DNA of 64,000 bases. It comes from Telmatherina bonti (taxonomy: Eukaryota > Chordata > Actinopteri > Atheriniformes > Telmatherinidae). The notes under the pieces are model-generated. The model had not been told where the DNA came from. It saw nothing but the letters and a program-made list of their open reading frames with translations, and ran no database searches. How positions within the stretch are numbered: the stretch's first letter is position 1; every line of letters begins with the position of its first letter. The stretch spans positions 37,662,898 through 37,726,897 of the forward strand of contig OW121821.1 of assembly GCA_933228915.1 (NCBI GenBank). The letters run 5' to 3'. The position numbers and the translations under genes were made by a program. Below are positions 14,318 to 26,991 of the stretch, in pieces.

Positions 14318-14700
14318 ACTGGGGGTGTCACAGTACAATGATCTATATTGATGTATCGATCATGTGATCAACGAGCCAATGACATCAACCCAAAATGCAA
14401 AAATCAGTATGATAACCATTTATCAAATACAATTTCATAGTGAAAATGGCTGCCTTTTGAGTTCCCCTTGCACATCATTATTTCTCAATCACTAGTCTCT
14501 CTTTGTTATAAGAACATATTTTAAATTTAAATTTAGTTAAATACCAGACTGAGGAATGACGATGTTAAATGATATTCTAGTTGCTTTTTGTCATTTTGAT
14601 ATAAATGTAAATGTATATTATATTGTATAATGATGTCAGTCGACGGATTCTGAATTGAATCGAAACTGGATTATGACTGAATTTCAGATATCAGCAAACA
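14318..14700. mobile_element. Possible hAT-like non-autonomous repeat
   Basis: GGGGGTGTCACAGTACAATG followed by TATTGATGTATCGAT at the left, and GAATTGAATCGAAACTGGAT then TATGACTGAATTT at the right, resemble the ends of common fish hAT-like repeats. No target-site duplication could be read and the boundaries are approximate. Confidence 0.35.
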
Positions 14701-15081
14701 CTGAATCATTAAATTGCTTAAATATATGGCAGTTTACAACAGGCAGATGTTGTGCCTCCGCGAGTTGCTCTGATCAGCCTGCATGTTTCACACATGAGGG
14801 ATCTTTACAATGAATTAATCACAACTTTTAATATCAACAGTTAATTGTAAAATCATATATTCAAGACACATGTAATTTATCTCACTTTTAGATGATTTAA
14901 GCTGAGGTATAGACGCTGAAACCATCTATTCTCGTTACTCATGTTTGCAAAACCTACATAGAGAAGACATTGTTGGTCCTGACTGGTGTTAGTGCTCCTT
15001 GCCTGTCCACTGCTCTCCTTACAGAAGAAAAGCTTGAATCGCATTTGTGTTGAGGAAATAATGACTTTATTACTGTAAAAC

Positions 15082-15264
15082 TCAGTGAATCTGACACTGA
15101 AAAGAAGAACTTTGCTGTAATATGTCAGGCTTTCTCAGCGTTTTTCCCTTAGAAGAAGAGAAGGAGGTAACGTAGGGTTTGTACACATCTAGCTCATGGA
15201 GAAAACATGGATCCCTGTCTTCGCTGGGTGGGAGGTCCAGTACCGGGGACTGACAGAGGTACAT
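15082..15264 (-). other. Candidate 3'-terminal coding exon, unknown gene (tentative)
   Basis: On the minus strand a good acceptor (TTATCTCTCACAG) is followed by an open frame starting MYLCQSPVLDLPPSEDRD, about 60 codons long, ending at TGA. A canonical AATAAA (15066-15071) lies 10 nt after the stop. About 90 nt upstream is a possible 34-nt micro-exon (15357-15390) between a strong acceptor (TTTTCTTTTACAG) and a perfect donor (CAG/GTAAGT). I do not recognise the protein. The phases do not fit well: read in its open frame the micro-exon ends in phase 1, while the long frame of the last exon begins in phase 0. It could be a nested gene, a decayed gene or chance. Confidence 0.25.
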
Positions 15265-16738
15265 CTGTGAGAGATAAGTCTGGTCTAACAGGATTGGTGG
15301 GAAGAAGTTGTCATCCCTGCTCAGCTTGTTGTTTGTCTGTTTGTTACTGAACTTACCTGCAGAGGCTGAATGTCTTCCAACAGCAACTAACTGTAAAAGA
15401 AAATTTGGCTCGTTTTCATTTAGAAAAGGCTTGGCATGGCAGGAACCCACAACGTGATAACACCTTGTCAAAAATGTAGATCCTGAATTTAGACAGATTA
15501 TAAATCCAAAATTAATATCAATAAATGAAGTCTAAAACTCACGACTCCTCACTAAACGCGTTAAACACTAAAAAACTGTAATAATTTATTTTTGTTGTAA
15601 ATCAATTCTTAAAATAGCATCCCAAATGCCTTTTTGTGAGTTTTCTTAGTTTCATGAAGTAGAAAGTTTGCATTAATCTGCCTGAACATTGCAAGTTCAG
15701 CACTGTCACAGTTACACGAGCACACTCTGTAATATGGATGCTGACATGATGTTTAAACACTCCAACCATTTAGACCATGAAGTTAACCAGAATTCGGGTG
15801 AAAATGTGCCAGTTTTCACATCCATGACTGCTTCACCTGAACAAAACTAATCAAAACAGCAAGCACACCAACACAAAAACACCCTTTAGTAGAAGGGTAT
15901 ATTATTCGGAAACTTTTACTTCCAGTACAAAGTGACCTACCGTCTCTTGGAAGCAGCTTAGCTTGTGATCAGTTATCTGTGTGATGCATCGGAGGCATGT
16001 CATGCTGGCGCCATGGAAAGGCGCTGGGCTGGTCTTTGTGTGTGTTTGTCTGCAACCTTACGTGACAAATTTCAGACATTTTGATTGTTCTCCTTGTTTC
16101 TTCGATAGGTTTGTGTTATCAGCACACACCAACAGAGACGGCGGTGTATCTGTTGGTTCTGGCACACAAACTAAACAAATATTTTGTGGCTTTTCTTTGT
16201 GGGAGTTTTCACTTGTTATCATTCAGTCAGATAAAGTCAGGATCACTGAGCTGCTGATGGCATTAAAAGGGTGAAATAATGACTGCAGTGTTGAACTCTT
16301 CAAACTATATTGGTGGCACCCAGCATGTGCTATTGCTGATGTTGTGGATAATTTGTCTGGAAAAGTAGTGTGTATGTGTAACTGTGTGGGGTGAATTGTT
16401 TCGGATAGCTTCCACTTTAGGTGATCTACAGAAGTTTTCTATTTATATCCCATTCAAGAAGTTTCCAATCCAGCCACAGAATTTAATGTTAAATCAGAGA
16501 CTGTATAGTAAATCCACATTAATGATCCACTAGAACGCCACACCGCTTAGTTTATCGGCACTTTCAAAGCAACAAGAAATAGTTTTTGTGATAGAGAAGG
16601 ATCGCTGTGAGTGGTTGTAAAGAGACCTCCAGTTTGACCCTGAAATTATAATGGAGCTCCTCCCTGTCAACTCTGACCAATAAAATGGCTTCAATTGCCA
16701 TCAAAACCTAATCAGGAATGGCCAAAGATCAAGAAAGT

Positions 16739-16758
16739 TGTGTGTGTGTGTGTGTGTG
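16739..16758. repeat. (TG)10 microsatellite
   Basis: Perfect TG tract of about 20 bp. Confidence 0.85.
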
Positions 16759-19700
16759 AAAAAAACCTCTGTAGCTGTAATAAAGCATCATTGTGAGGAT
16801 TGTAGGTAAACAGTAGCATAAAAAACTGAATAGAAAGGAAAAAGTGTACATTTGTGAATAGTTTCTGTTCAGTGTTGTTCAGTACCATTATTCTATTTCC
16901 TCTGAAGGACTTTAAAGAATTAATTATATGCAGATTAGGAAAGGCCCGGTCACTGTTGATCTGTATGTTATTTCAACTAGGTACAGTTTTGGTTGTGCTT
17001 TTATGGTGCTTTAGCTAGTCATATGTTAATTCTACATCATTTTAGCCATATGATCTGATAACTGAGGCTGCCCTGAAAGTCTGTATGTTGGCTGGGATTA
17101 AAAGTGATGGGATTCAAAACAAATATATTTTTAAGTATACTTAAAAAATGGTTTGAAGTTTAAAGGATTAGTGTCACCATGTAAAGTTGTTTCATCTCGC
17201 AGAACCGGCTTATTGACCATATAACATGTTTATTTGTGGCTTTTGTGCGTGTGCATGTAAACACGTAGCTATCCAGCAGCAGGACATATTTCACTGATAA
17301 CTTATCAGCATCAGTTAGGTTATAACTTCCCTATCGCTTCCGTCATAGCTTTTCCTTCAATCTGGACCCTGTAATGCCACCGGAGGGAAAAATCTTCAGG
17401 CTTTACAGGTTGGGGCAGTGTTTCAGCTCAACCTTTTCAGAATCATTTGTGTAAATTTGCAGTGCGGTTTAGTTAAAGGCTTCCTGCTAAACTCTTTGGC
17501 TCTGGTCAGAGCCAGTGACCTCTGCTTTTTAAAGCATGTTTGACAAATGCAAGGCCTCTGATGTGGCTTCATGTTGACAAGACTTCTGCTCCAACTCAAA
17601 GACTCTAATTTAGCTCTGTGCAAACCCCACACACACCCACACACATCTGAATAAAATGCTCCATAAGCTCAAGGTTACAAATCCAGCACAGTTCAAAACA
17701 CTGCAGTATGAGCTGTGCGTGCTCAACCGAGGACCCCCGAGAAACGGTCTTCAGATTGTCTTTCCTGTCTTCTCAGAGAGTGAACACCACGCTCCGAGGG
17801 GTCTGAGGAGTTAAAGAATTACAGACTGCGCAAGGAAATTAGAAAGACAAGTTTTAAAGACGGGAAGACTTGGATGACGCCATCCTCGTTTCCCTCCCAT
17901 TAGCGGGAGCTCTGGAAACAAGGGGTTAGGGGGGAGAAAGGGGGGAAAGAAAGGAGGCAGCTTGGCTTGGATTTGGGGGGGGTAAAGAAGGGATGGTGGA
18001 AAGACAAAACGAAGAGAAAGAGAGGGAGAGAGGGAAATGAAAAGAAAGAGGCCATTAATTTAGTGCTGTGGGAGGGATCTGAAGGTTACTGAGCTCTCCC
18101 TGCCAGGCCCTCCTGGGTTGACTGATGCCTTTGTGAAGAGGCCAGGAACCACACACACACACACACTCCAAGAAACTTTGGGTTGCGGCAGGCCATTTTG
18201 AGCAAAATCGACACACACAAATACACACAGATGGTCATTAATGGGCTTGGAAATGAGAGCAAAATGGGGAAACCTTTATTTATTCCCAGTCCTGGTCGTG
18301 GTTCTCTGTCATGTGCCTGAAGATGTGGTGTTTTCTACTGCTGTGGCGGAGAATCAGGGCTTTTATGAGTGCAAGTTTGAATTTGCTTGGGCATTTATCA
18401 GATATATGTTAAACAAATTAATTTCATGCTTTGTTTCCATCAACGGTGATCACTATTATCATTTAATATTGAGTTTGAGTAGGTTGTCAATCTAGCAATA
18501 TGGGCTGCGAGGAGGAATCTGACTTCTCACCACACTTCCCAACAGTAAAAACCCTTCAGATCTTACACATTTTACATGACACCACAGTGAATTATTATTT
18601 ATCAGACAAGTGTATTCACAAAAATGTTCATTTTTCACACTTTAACCTTGTTAATCACTCCATTAATCATGAATGTCGATGCGTGCCAACCACACTGTCA
18701 TATGTCTTTGTTAGTGAATTATATTTTGAGGATAAACCTTGAGGGGTGAAAAGAAAAATCTGCAAAATAAATCAGTTAGTGTTGCACAGCCGATCATCCT
18801 ACTTATCAGTAGGAATGTCATCTGGAAACATCACAGGAAGCATCCATGCACACAAACTGAAGCTTTGAAGTGTTGATTTGCTTCTGGAAATTTGGTACAT
18901 GTTATTATTTCGCCACTGCGCTGGTGTAAAAATCATATTTTAGACTTGAAATCCCAAAGAGAAAGGCGTCAAAATTGACTTCGAACTTGATAATTGCAGC
19001 TCAGGACAACGTATAATTCTCACATTCCCTGTTTTGGTTGACAACGTGATGAAAGAGAAGAAAACCAAACCCTTGACTGATTTAGGGAGAAATCACAGAG
19101 GACACATGATTTAAACTCTTTCCTAACTACGACCAATTATCGGTTCATTTTCTCACAATTGTGTGCTCTGAGTGTTTGTGCGAGGTGGGAAACTCCTTCT
19201 GACAATCAAGTGAAAGACTTGTTATTTCAGCCGGGAAGTACTTATCCGCATGAGCAGCGCTGCTTTTAAATCACTTAAAAAAATTTGAGATTTGAGCAGA
19301 AGTTCAGAAACGGGTTATTTTTAGTCTTCCTAGAGTCCCAGAAACAGAGTTTACTGCTGCTGTATAAATCTAATAAAGAATCCCATTAAAGTTCACTAAA
19401 CGGATTTTTTTAACACATGGCTGTGGTTTTCTGAAGCTTTTTCTTGCTTTTCTTACATAAATCAGTGAAAGAGGGTGGAAACGTCAGCAGGGAGACGGGG
19501 TAGAAGTCAGTGTTCGGATTCTCAAGTGATGAAAAAGCTCTGAATCTCATAGTCCTGTAGTTACCATAAACACCCTCCCTATCTGATAACCGTCTTCATT
19601 TCTTCGTACTGAATGTTGTGTTTTCTGGGCCAGGGTTCAGAGGCGGATTGTGTGTTTTTGTTTAATCCAAGATGTGTGAGACAGGTATGTATGATGGAAA

Positions 19701-19810
19701 ACATGAGCGCATGTTTAACTGAACTCTTTGTATAGATTCCAGGGAATCACGCTGGTTCACCTGAATGCGGCTGATTTGACGTGACCTCCTCTTCCTCTGT
19801 GTGTTCACAG

Positions 19811-19957
19811 GTGTTCATGGTAGTGCCGAATGTTCATGTGGGAGGAACCACTTCACATGTGCAGTCAGTGCATTCGGGGAGTGTACCTGCATCCCGGCTC
19901 AGTGGCAGTGTGACGGAGACAACGACTGTGGGGACCACAGTGACGAGGATGGATGCA
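19811..19957 (+). CDS. lrp4: lrp4 exon 2: LDLa repeat 1
   Basis: The exon is 147 nt and starts after the acceptor TGTGTTCACAG. It ends at a GTAAGT donor, with phase 1 at both ends. It encodes about 49 residues beginning VHGSAECSCGR and ending SDEDGC. The repeat has eight cysteines rather than six because of the ECSC and ECTC pairs, which are also present in mammalian LRP4. The calcium-binding end is intact (WQCDGDNDCGDHSDE). The phase-1 start means the preceding exon must donate the first base of the first codon, as expected for a signal-peptide exon. That exon was not found. A long 25-kb intron follows. Confidence 0.96.
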
Positions 19958-20154
19958 GTAAGTATTTGTTTGCATTTTTTTCTCCCTCTGTCTTTAATTT
20001 TTCTTGATTGTTGACCCATTATCAAGAAAGTGGGATGGGAGAATTCACACATTTCTGATTATGTGGTGGAGCTTCGAAACACTTTAGCCTCTGGATGTAT
20101 TTCAGATGACATTATAGAGCGTTTATCTTTACCTTTACTTTAAAGTAACTCAAA

Positions 20155-20665
20155 AGCTTCTTGGTCCTTTTGGCACACCAACAAGTACGGTACTGTATGG
20201 TACGGGTACGTGGACAAAAAACTAGAAATGGTACCAGAATATTTGGCCCAAATGGTCCCACTTTTTTGGACCAATCTTACTGAGCTGAGCCAAAATGATG
20301 GAGCTTGACACACTACAACCCGTTGATTGGTCCAAAGAGAATTCGCTTCCTGTGGTAATAAGAAGAAAGCAGCAACAGCACATTTTTCATATGTGGTGGG
20401 GTTTTGTAGGTGTAGTTTAAAGCCACATGACAAGAGGTTAAAAACCTGTCGATATTCTCCTCTGTTTTTGGGTCATGTTTTCATTGTAATTTAGGGAAGG
20501 TGTAGGGCTGCTGTGACATCATGCTACCGCATGGCTAAAGCATCTGTGGCTATCTGGCCAATACGCTGCCTGCCAGATAAACCATAGTTTGTTGTGGAAA
20601 CTCAACAGAGATCCAGATTTAACAAACCAAACTGTTCCATATCGACACATTTCTGGAGCAGTTGT
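20155..20665. mobile_element. Decayed non-autonomous DNA transposon-like repeat (GGTAC motifs)
   Basis: Clusters of TACGGTACTGTATGGTACGG and GGTACC lie near the left, and TTGTGGAAACTCAACAGAGATC at the right, a combination seen in common fish non-autonomous elements. Boundaries are uncertain and no coding frame is present. Confidence 0.35.
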
Positions 20666-20829
20666 TCCCATGTAGCTTATCTTAATGTTAAAAAATTGTA
20701 CTTGACAGCTTTTTTATTTTGTTTAGCTCAGATAAAATGATAGGTACTGCTTCACACACAGCTAGAAATCAACACATTGGCCTTTCAACAAAACTCAAGA
20801 GGGGCATAATCAGGGCAAGAAAGAAAAAG

Positions 20830-20940
20830 AAGAAGAGAAAGGGATAGAGCAAGAGATAAGTGTCAACATTAGGCTGACTTTTACTGAGTGGTGAGAACTC
20901 AGAGATGAGACAGGATCTAAGACGGATGCTGAATCAGCCA
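20830..20940 (+). repeat. Dispersed repeat family R1, copy 1
   Basis: Shares with the three other copies in the window a core like GACTTTTACTGACTGGAGAG followed by AGCTCAGAGAAGAGA and GATGCTGAAT. This copy reads CTGACTTTTACTGAGTGGTG then AGAACTCAGAGATGAGACAG. All four copies are in plus orientation. Confidence 0.6.
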
Positions 20941-23900
20941 TTTTTTGGGGACACCAAAGCGAGAAGACTAAAAGTCACTATAAAATATTGAACAGCAACC
21001 ACTGCTGCTTCAACCTCATGTCCACATTGAAGCTCAGTTTTTAGTTGTTCTGTCACGGCAGACTAGATGGTCTGTCACTAAGATGTCCAGACAGAGTCCG
21101 ATTTGGCCTTTGAGATGTAAAAGGTTAGGCAACTCAGATGCACCACTGAAACCAGTTTGGTGTGAAAAGACAAAGACTCTTGATAATTAGGCTGTAATTT
21201 AAAAAAATCCTTTTCTCTTTTTAAATCTAAAACCTCTAATCTGACTTAAGTCTTCAGATCAGCCTGTGGTTCTACATGCATTTATTGACGCCAAAATTTT
21301 TACATTTAAGTCTGTGTTTGCAATCCTTTCCCATGTGTACTGCTTTTTGTTTACCTGGATACAGAGTTCAGGATTTCCAAGTAAGCAAATGTTTAGATGA
21401 TAGTTTTTAACCAAAGCTGTGTTTCAAACCCAGATCATTCCTCAGGCATGTCCATGGCATGAAAAAGCCCTAAATAGACTCTGGGAAGATGTTTTAGTCC
21501 ATGAAATAGTCTTAGTTAACATTCGTACCTTTGAGAGTCCCTGGCAGACTGGTTGACTGGTTAAAAACACCCAGAGACTGTCTCAGCTAACTCATTGAAT
21601 GAGTTGTGAAGACGTCCAAATATCACTGAATCACAATATACTCCTTTAATTTATATGGTAGTAATAACCGAAAGCACAAATAAAACTGCGATTCCTCAGC
21701 ACAACCCTGCAGATTGGTGCCACGTTGCCAATATGTATTCCCTGTAGCTACAGCATGTTTTGTTTTGCTTTTGTTTTTTTTTTTTTTTTTTTAGCTTAAC
21801 TGCTGTCGCCGCTCACAGTCACCTGCATAAGTTCAGTGTTTTTTTACACGTCTTCAGAGCACAATGAACACTCAGACACCCACAATCTGGAGCATTTTGA
21901 GTTCCTTACAAGGAATCTCTCAGTTAAATGTAATGATTTTTTTCCCTCGTAATAGAGGAGCACTGTATATCGAGTATCGAGGTTTTTTTTATACCTAAAT
22001 TAATGAATGTAAACATGTTTTTCTTCCAAGTCTTTTTACATTCAGCAGCCAGACTTCTCAGTTGTTAAATGATGCATAACCACGAGCAGCTGTGCAACAT
22101 TTATGTCGAATTAAATGATCAAATCTTAAACATATGATAATCAGAAATGTGTCTCAGACTTTATTAATTAAACACATTTACATGAATTTATTTTGAGTTA
22201 GTACTAAACTGATAGCTGATTGATATGTCCTTTGAGGAAGTTGCTCTCGCAGTTCCCTCCTGCAACTTCACCTGCATGACTTCTGAAATGCATTCATATA
22301 AAAATGAAAGTGTGCTGGGGAAGTTTTCTTACAGAAACGGAGTAAAAAGTTTAAAAAGAAAACAATAATAGAGCTCATATGGATCTAATCAGTGAAAGCC
22401 AGTGAAACCGTGAATGGTCTGACCAGAGCAGCGAGGGTAGTATTTCTGAGGGAGGCCTTCTCCATGGTTTATGCCCCAAGCATGAAAAAAACAAAAAACG
22501 CTTGAGTGACTTTTGGCACTGGATGAGTTTTGGCTGGAGGCGAGCCTTGGCAGCAGACGCAGACAGGAGTATTTTCCTGCAGAGCATGTCAGTTTGTCAA
22601 GTGGTGGAGATCTTCTCTCGTCTTTTTTTTTTACACTTCTGCGTATTGATGGGAAACGTCAGTGCGAGGGTCTTTATTCTCCTCACTGCTCACTCAGAGA
22701 GGCGGGTTTTCGCCCTTTCCCTCGGACACTGTCAGAGTTGTGTGGTTGCTTTTGTGTATGTGCGCTGATATTCTTTCTCTATCACTCTTCTTCTGTCACA
22801 TTAAGCCTGTTAGGGGGTTGGGAGAGGGGATGCTAAGTGCTATTGATCTGTGGCCAGTTGAATGTTTAGTGAGTCAGATTGCCACATATTGATTTGCGGT
22901 GCGTTACTTATTTAGGGAGACACATGGAAGCATCTGACAGATATCAGAGCTTCTAGTTGGAGCCTTCTAATCCATTAGTACTGTACCATCGATCCTCTGC
23001 TTTATCGCTCTGTGATTGGATGATCCTTGTCATGGACTTGCTTCAGTCAATGGTGTAACCACAGTGCTCATGTCATCCGGTTGTAGTGGCCTGACATTAC
23101 AGATACTGTTACACACAGGCGCTTTCCTGCTACTCCATTACTCAGGAGAATGCTAATTAAAACAATATAATATCTAGTCTTGGAGTTATAATATTTATTC
23201 ATTTATGACTAAATCAACTGTGGTCGGTTAATCTACTCAGACTGAAAGGGGGAAAAAAGGTAATCCATTCACTGAAATCTATGATTTTAATGCAGCAAAA
23301 TACAAAGTAGTCTTGTGGTTTTTGTTTTCATACAAAATAGTCTTATGTTGATCTCTTTCTGATGATGTATGTTTTAATTCTTTTGTATGGTTTTTTGAAT
23401 AAACAATGTTGGTGTTATTGATTGTAGAGCAAGTCAAATGGTCAATTGAATTAGCATTAGTTGTGCGAAATTCATTTAACCTAAAAGGAAAAATGGATCC
23501 CCAGCTTTGTTTAAGCTGCTCTTTTTCCCCATGACTCCTTTGACCTTTCCTTGACAGATTATTGTAGACTTTTTGCATTATATTTTCACTGTTGTTGCAG
23601 CCTGGGAGAAAAAGTTACAAATGCACACGGTTGTTTGTTTTTGGAGATGATAAAATGGTAAAAGACTGTGGGAAAGTAGTGTCATATAATCTCAGCAGCC
23701 CTTTTCAAAATGCTCGATCAAGGAGGGATTGTTTCATTGTTGTTTGTCCTCTGATTCTGCAATTCAGGCATGCTGTTTGAAAGCACATGCTGATATGGGG
23801 CTGAGGCCCATCTGTTTGCTTTAGTAGGAGCAAGCAAAGTCGCACAACAGCAGAATAATGAGGGCCACTTCTTTGCAGCTATACAGTGGGATCTCTGTGG

Positions 23901-23956
23901 AAAAGACCAGTGAGACAAAGTATTGTTGCAAGACGCTTCAGTCTAACCCTTTATAT

Positions 23957-23985
23957 GCTACCAGTCAAAAGTTTGGATACAATGG
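23957..23985. mobile_element. Tc1-type terminal repeat fragment
   Basis: Contains CTACCAGTCAAAAGTTTGGA, a near match to the terminus of a widespread fish Tc1-like family. The rest of the element is not recognisable. Confidence 0.4.
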
Positions 23986-24664
23986 GAAAGTTTTTAAATT
24001 AGTTTTCAGGGATAGTTCAGCGACCATGCCATGAGGCTTTGATACAATAGATGGGCCAACTGAAGGTCCAGATCCATCTCAGGTCCTGTGTCCTTATTTT
24101 GTAAGGACAATTTTTCCATATACTACCCATCTGCAGGGTCCCTTTGTTGTTAAAATGATATTTAATTTCGAGCTGCATCATTTTAGCTGTTTTTCTTAGA
24201 TGCAGAAAAAGTGGAACCAGTTCATTTACATCAGGCTGCTATAGACAAACAACTCAAGCAAGAACCTTCTTAAATTGTACTACTGGTTTTTTGATAGCTG
24301 TTGGAGAACTGATTGGGATTAGCGATGCCTTAGAAGGAGAATACAAGAATACACATGTACCTAATGTTAAAGTAGTTGTCTAAAGTCTAGTAACTGAGGC
24401 CACTTGATCCCCTCACACATGAAAACATATTTATGTTTGCAAGAATTTTAGCCACTGACAGCTCAGCATCCCAAGGTTGAGAAACTGCAATTCATAACTT
24501 TCTTTCTGTCCTGGAGCATCACTTCACTGCAGAATTTTGCTTTCTGTTACCACACTACACGTCAGTAACGGTATATCAACACACCTGTCATTTTAATGCA
24601 CACTTTGGCTGATTTGACAAAGAAACATGAGGAAATTATTGGAGAAAGCTAAAACAATAAAAAA

Positions 24665-24780
24665 AAGAGGGCCAGACCAAGACATCAGAGTGACTTTTAC
24701 TGATTGGAGAGAGCTCAGAGAAGAGATGGGATGCAAAGTGGTCTCTGAACGAGGTGTTTTGAAGATGCAGCAGTGTTAAA
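24665..24780 (+). repeat. Dispersed repeat family R1, copy 2
   Basis: Core GTGACTTTTACTGATTGGAG then AGAGCTCAGAGAAGAGATGG. It is the copy closest to the apparent consensus. Confidence 0.6.
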
Positions 24781-26805
24781 ATCTTCCAAAAATCAGGAGT
24801 GAGATTTTAAAAGGTTTTCACAACACTGGTTTATTTCTTTTTCATGCAATTAATGTAAAAAAGGTACTTTACTTCTAAAATCTTCTGTGGAAATCCAAAT
24901 AAATTACAATATTTACTTCCTAAAATAACAAATTTTTTCAGATTTTTTTCCCCCTTTGGGAACATTTCAGATTTGATTTTCTTTATATTAATAAATTTTG
25001 TGAAATAAAAAGTGAAAATATTAATGTGTTTTAGAAATTTAAATCAATGTGTTTATGTGTAATAGTCAGAGGTGGGTATATTGTGTGGCTGAAGACAATC
25101 CAGTCCTACGCGACTGTTTTAACACCAATTGAATCAACCAAATCCAAATATAAAACTGAAGAGAGAAATTTTATTGTTTACAGCATTTTTCTCCAAACAC
25201 AGTGAGGAATTTCGTCGATGTAGTCGATGCAGCTTCAGTGCAAGAGCTGTTTCCACCGTTCAGATGGGCGGACATGTGTGACCATGAGAATAAAGAATCA
25301 CAATGAACACACACAACAAAACACACACAGAAAAACACAACGCAGCGTCTTTTCTGCTGAATCGAAGCAGTGTGGTGTGTGGCATCCAGACTTTGTTTGA
25401 ACTTTAATGTATTTATCATTAATACCAGTTTAACTATTTCCAGACAAAGCACAACTGTTTTGGATTTCCCCGGAGGAATGTGTGTTTTGGAGAGTGTGTG
25501 AAAGTGCAGAGGATGGGAACAGCAGAGGAAAGATGAGTCTATGAGGCGATCCAATTACAATGTGGGATCATGTGGGCATTGTGTCGCTCAGAGCTGTGTT
25601 GCATGTGTTTGTGCTGACATGGTACCGGGGGGATGGACGGACAATAAAGGTTACAAAATGGTAAAATTATGGTGTAAATTTTCTCCCAATTTTATAGCTT
25701 GTTTAACAGCACATATGTACATTTACATGCATGTACATACAGATTGCAAAATCACATAAAATGAAATATTTCTCAATCATATGGAACAAATTCTAGTAAT
25801 GTTTATATAAACTGATTTGTGGGATAAAATTGACATATCTACAAATTACAATTACTGCCTAACTGCCCCACTCATCAAAACTTTTATTGTCTATCTGGCA
25901 GCGTACTGGTCAGTACTGTCATGAACTGCAGATGTGATTCGCATTTGATTTCTCTCAAATTGGCTTCTCCCTAGCAAACTCATTTTAGATTAAGAGCTGT
26001 TTTTGAGCCATGTGGGTTTGATACAAAGGTTTCATTTTGCTCCCTTTTTACATAGTAATAATACACCTTTTTACAAATTTTGGAAATCCTGATTAGTATT
26101 GCTGGGTATTGGTTAAAGATGTTTAAATATGCTGAAAATACTTACAAACTTTGCATAAAAAGTAAGGAGATTACTGCTTGGTGGATTATTTCTTTGTTTT
26201 AACAGAGCGTCTTGGCCATAAATTTTACACAATTGGATAGTCTTTTTATTTCTCTTTGAAATGGCCCACATTTGTCAGAAAAATGCATTTGAGGGATGAG
26301 CAGCCAGTTTTCCTGCTCAGGGAAATGCAACCCATACCATCATACCACCACCACCACCAAAAAATCCAGTGATATCTTTTTGCTGAATCTTCCCCACATT
26401 ATATCCAACTGCGGAGGGCAGAAACTGGAGTCTTTGCTGGACGTAGCATTTGTCCACGTCTCTGGTGCAAATTACACACATCTGGTTAATGGTCAGCACC
26501 TAGGCTACCAGAAACTCAATAGAAGAGTCAGTAGCAGAAAAAAACTGTTCAGGTTTGTCCAAGTATTTCATGGGAGAATCCATCATATTAAACTCTGCTG
26601 CTCATCCCACAAATCTATTTACAAATGTGGCACAGGAATCACAGGACATCTTAAAGTTGGGCTGTGTCCTTTTGTTGTTTTTGCTGAGGGCTGTAAAATA
26701 CTTTGCTTCACTCACTTTAACTCTCCAAAGACTTGTCAAGCTTGTAGTCATTGGAATGCTGTGCTTGTTATGAAGGTTTTGTTGAAATAGATGATCTTTT
26801 TCAAC

Positions 26806-26991
26806 AGTCTAAAGTTAGAAAAACAACAAAAATGAGTAAGTTTTGGAAGTTGTCATGGGAAATATTCTATATTTTGGCAAATTGTCTAAGATAAGTGAGT
26901 CTAAAGTTAGAAAAACAACAAAAATGAGTAAGTTTTGGAAGTTGTCATGGGAAATATTCTATATTTTGGCAAATTGTCTAAGATAAGTGAG
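26806..26991. repeat. Perfect 92-bp tandem duplication
   Basis: The 92-bp unit beginning GTCTAAAGTTAGAAAAACAA and ending AAGATAAGTGA occurs twice in immediate succession without any mismatch that I can see. Confidence 0.95.

Noticed and set aside
18241..18495. 84-codon frame with a hydrophobic stretch (LYLFPVLVVVLCH) 1.3 kb upstream of exon 2, as lrp4 exon 1
   Set aside because: No consensus phase-1 donor follows the hydrophobic segment, and the rest of the frame looks random.
26296..26790. 164-codon plus-strand frame, the longest outside lrp4 and simple repeats, other than the frame that includes exon 6
   Set aside because: Low-complexity start (His/Thr/Lys), no recognisable domain, and A/T-driven composition. 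The reverse strand shows a Gly run followed by MMVWVAF, which could be a Tc1 transposase trace (GGGxMVWGCF), but too little matches to call it.
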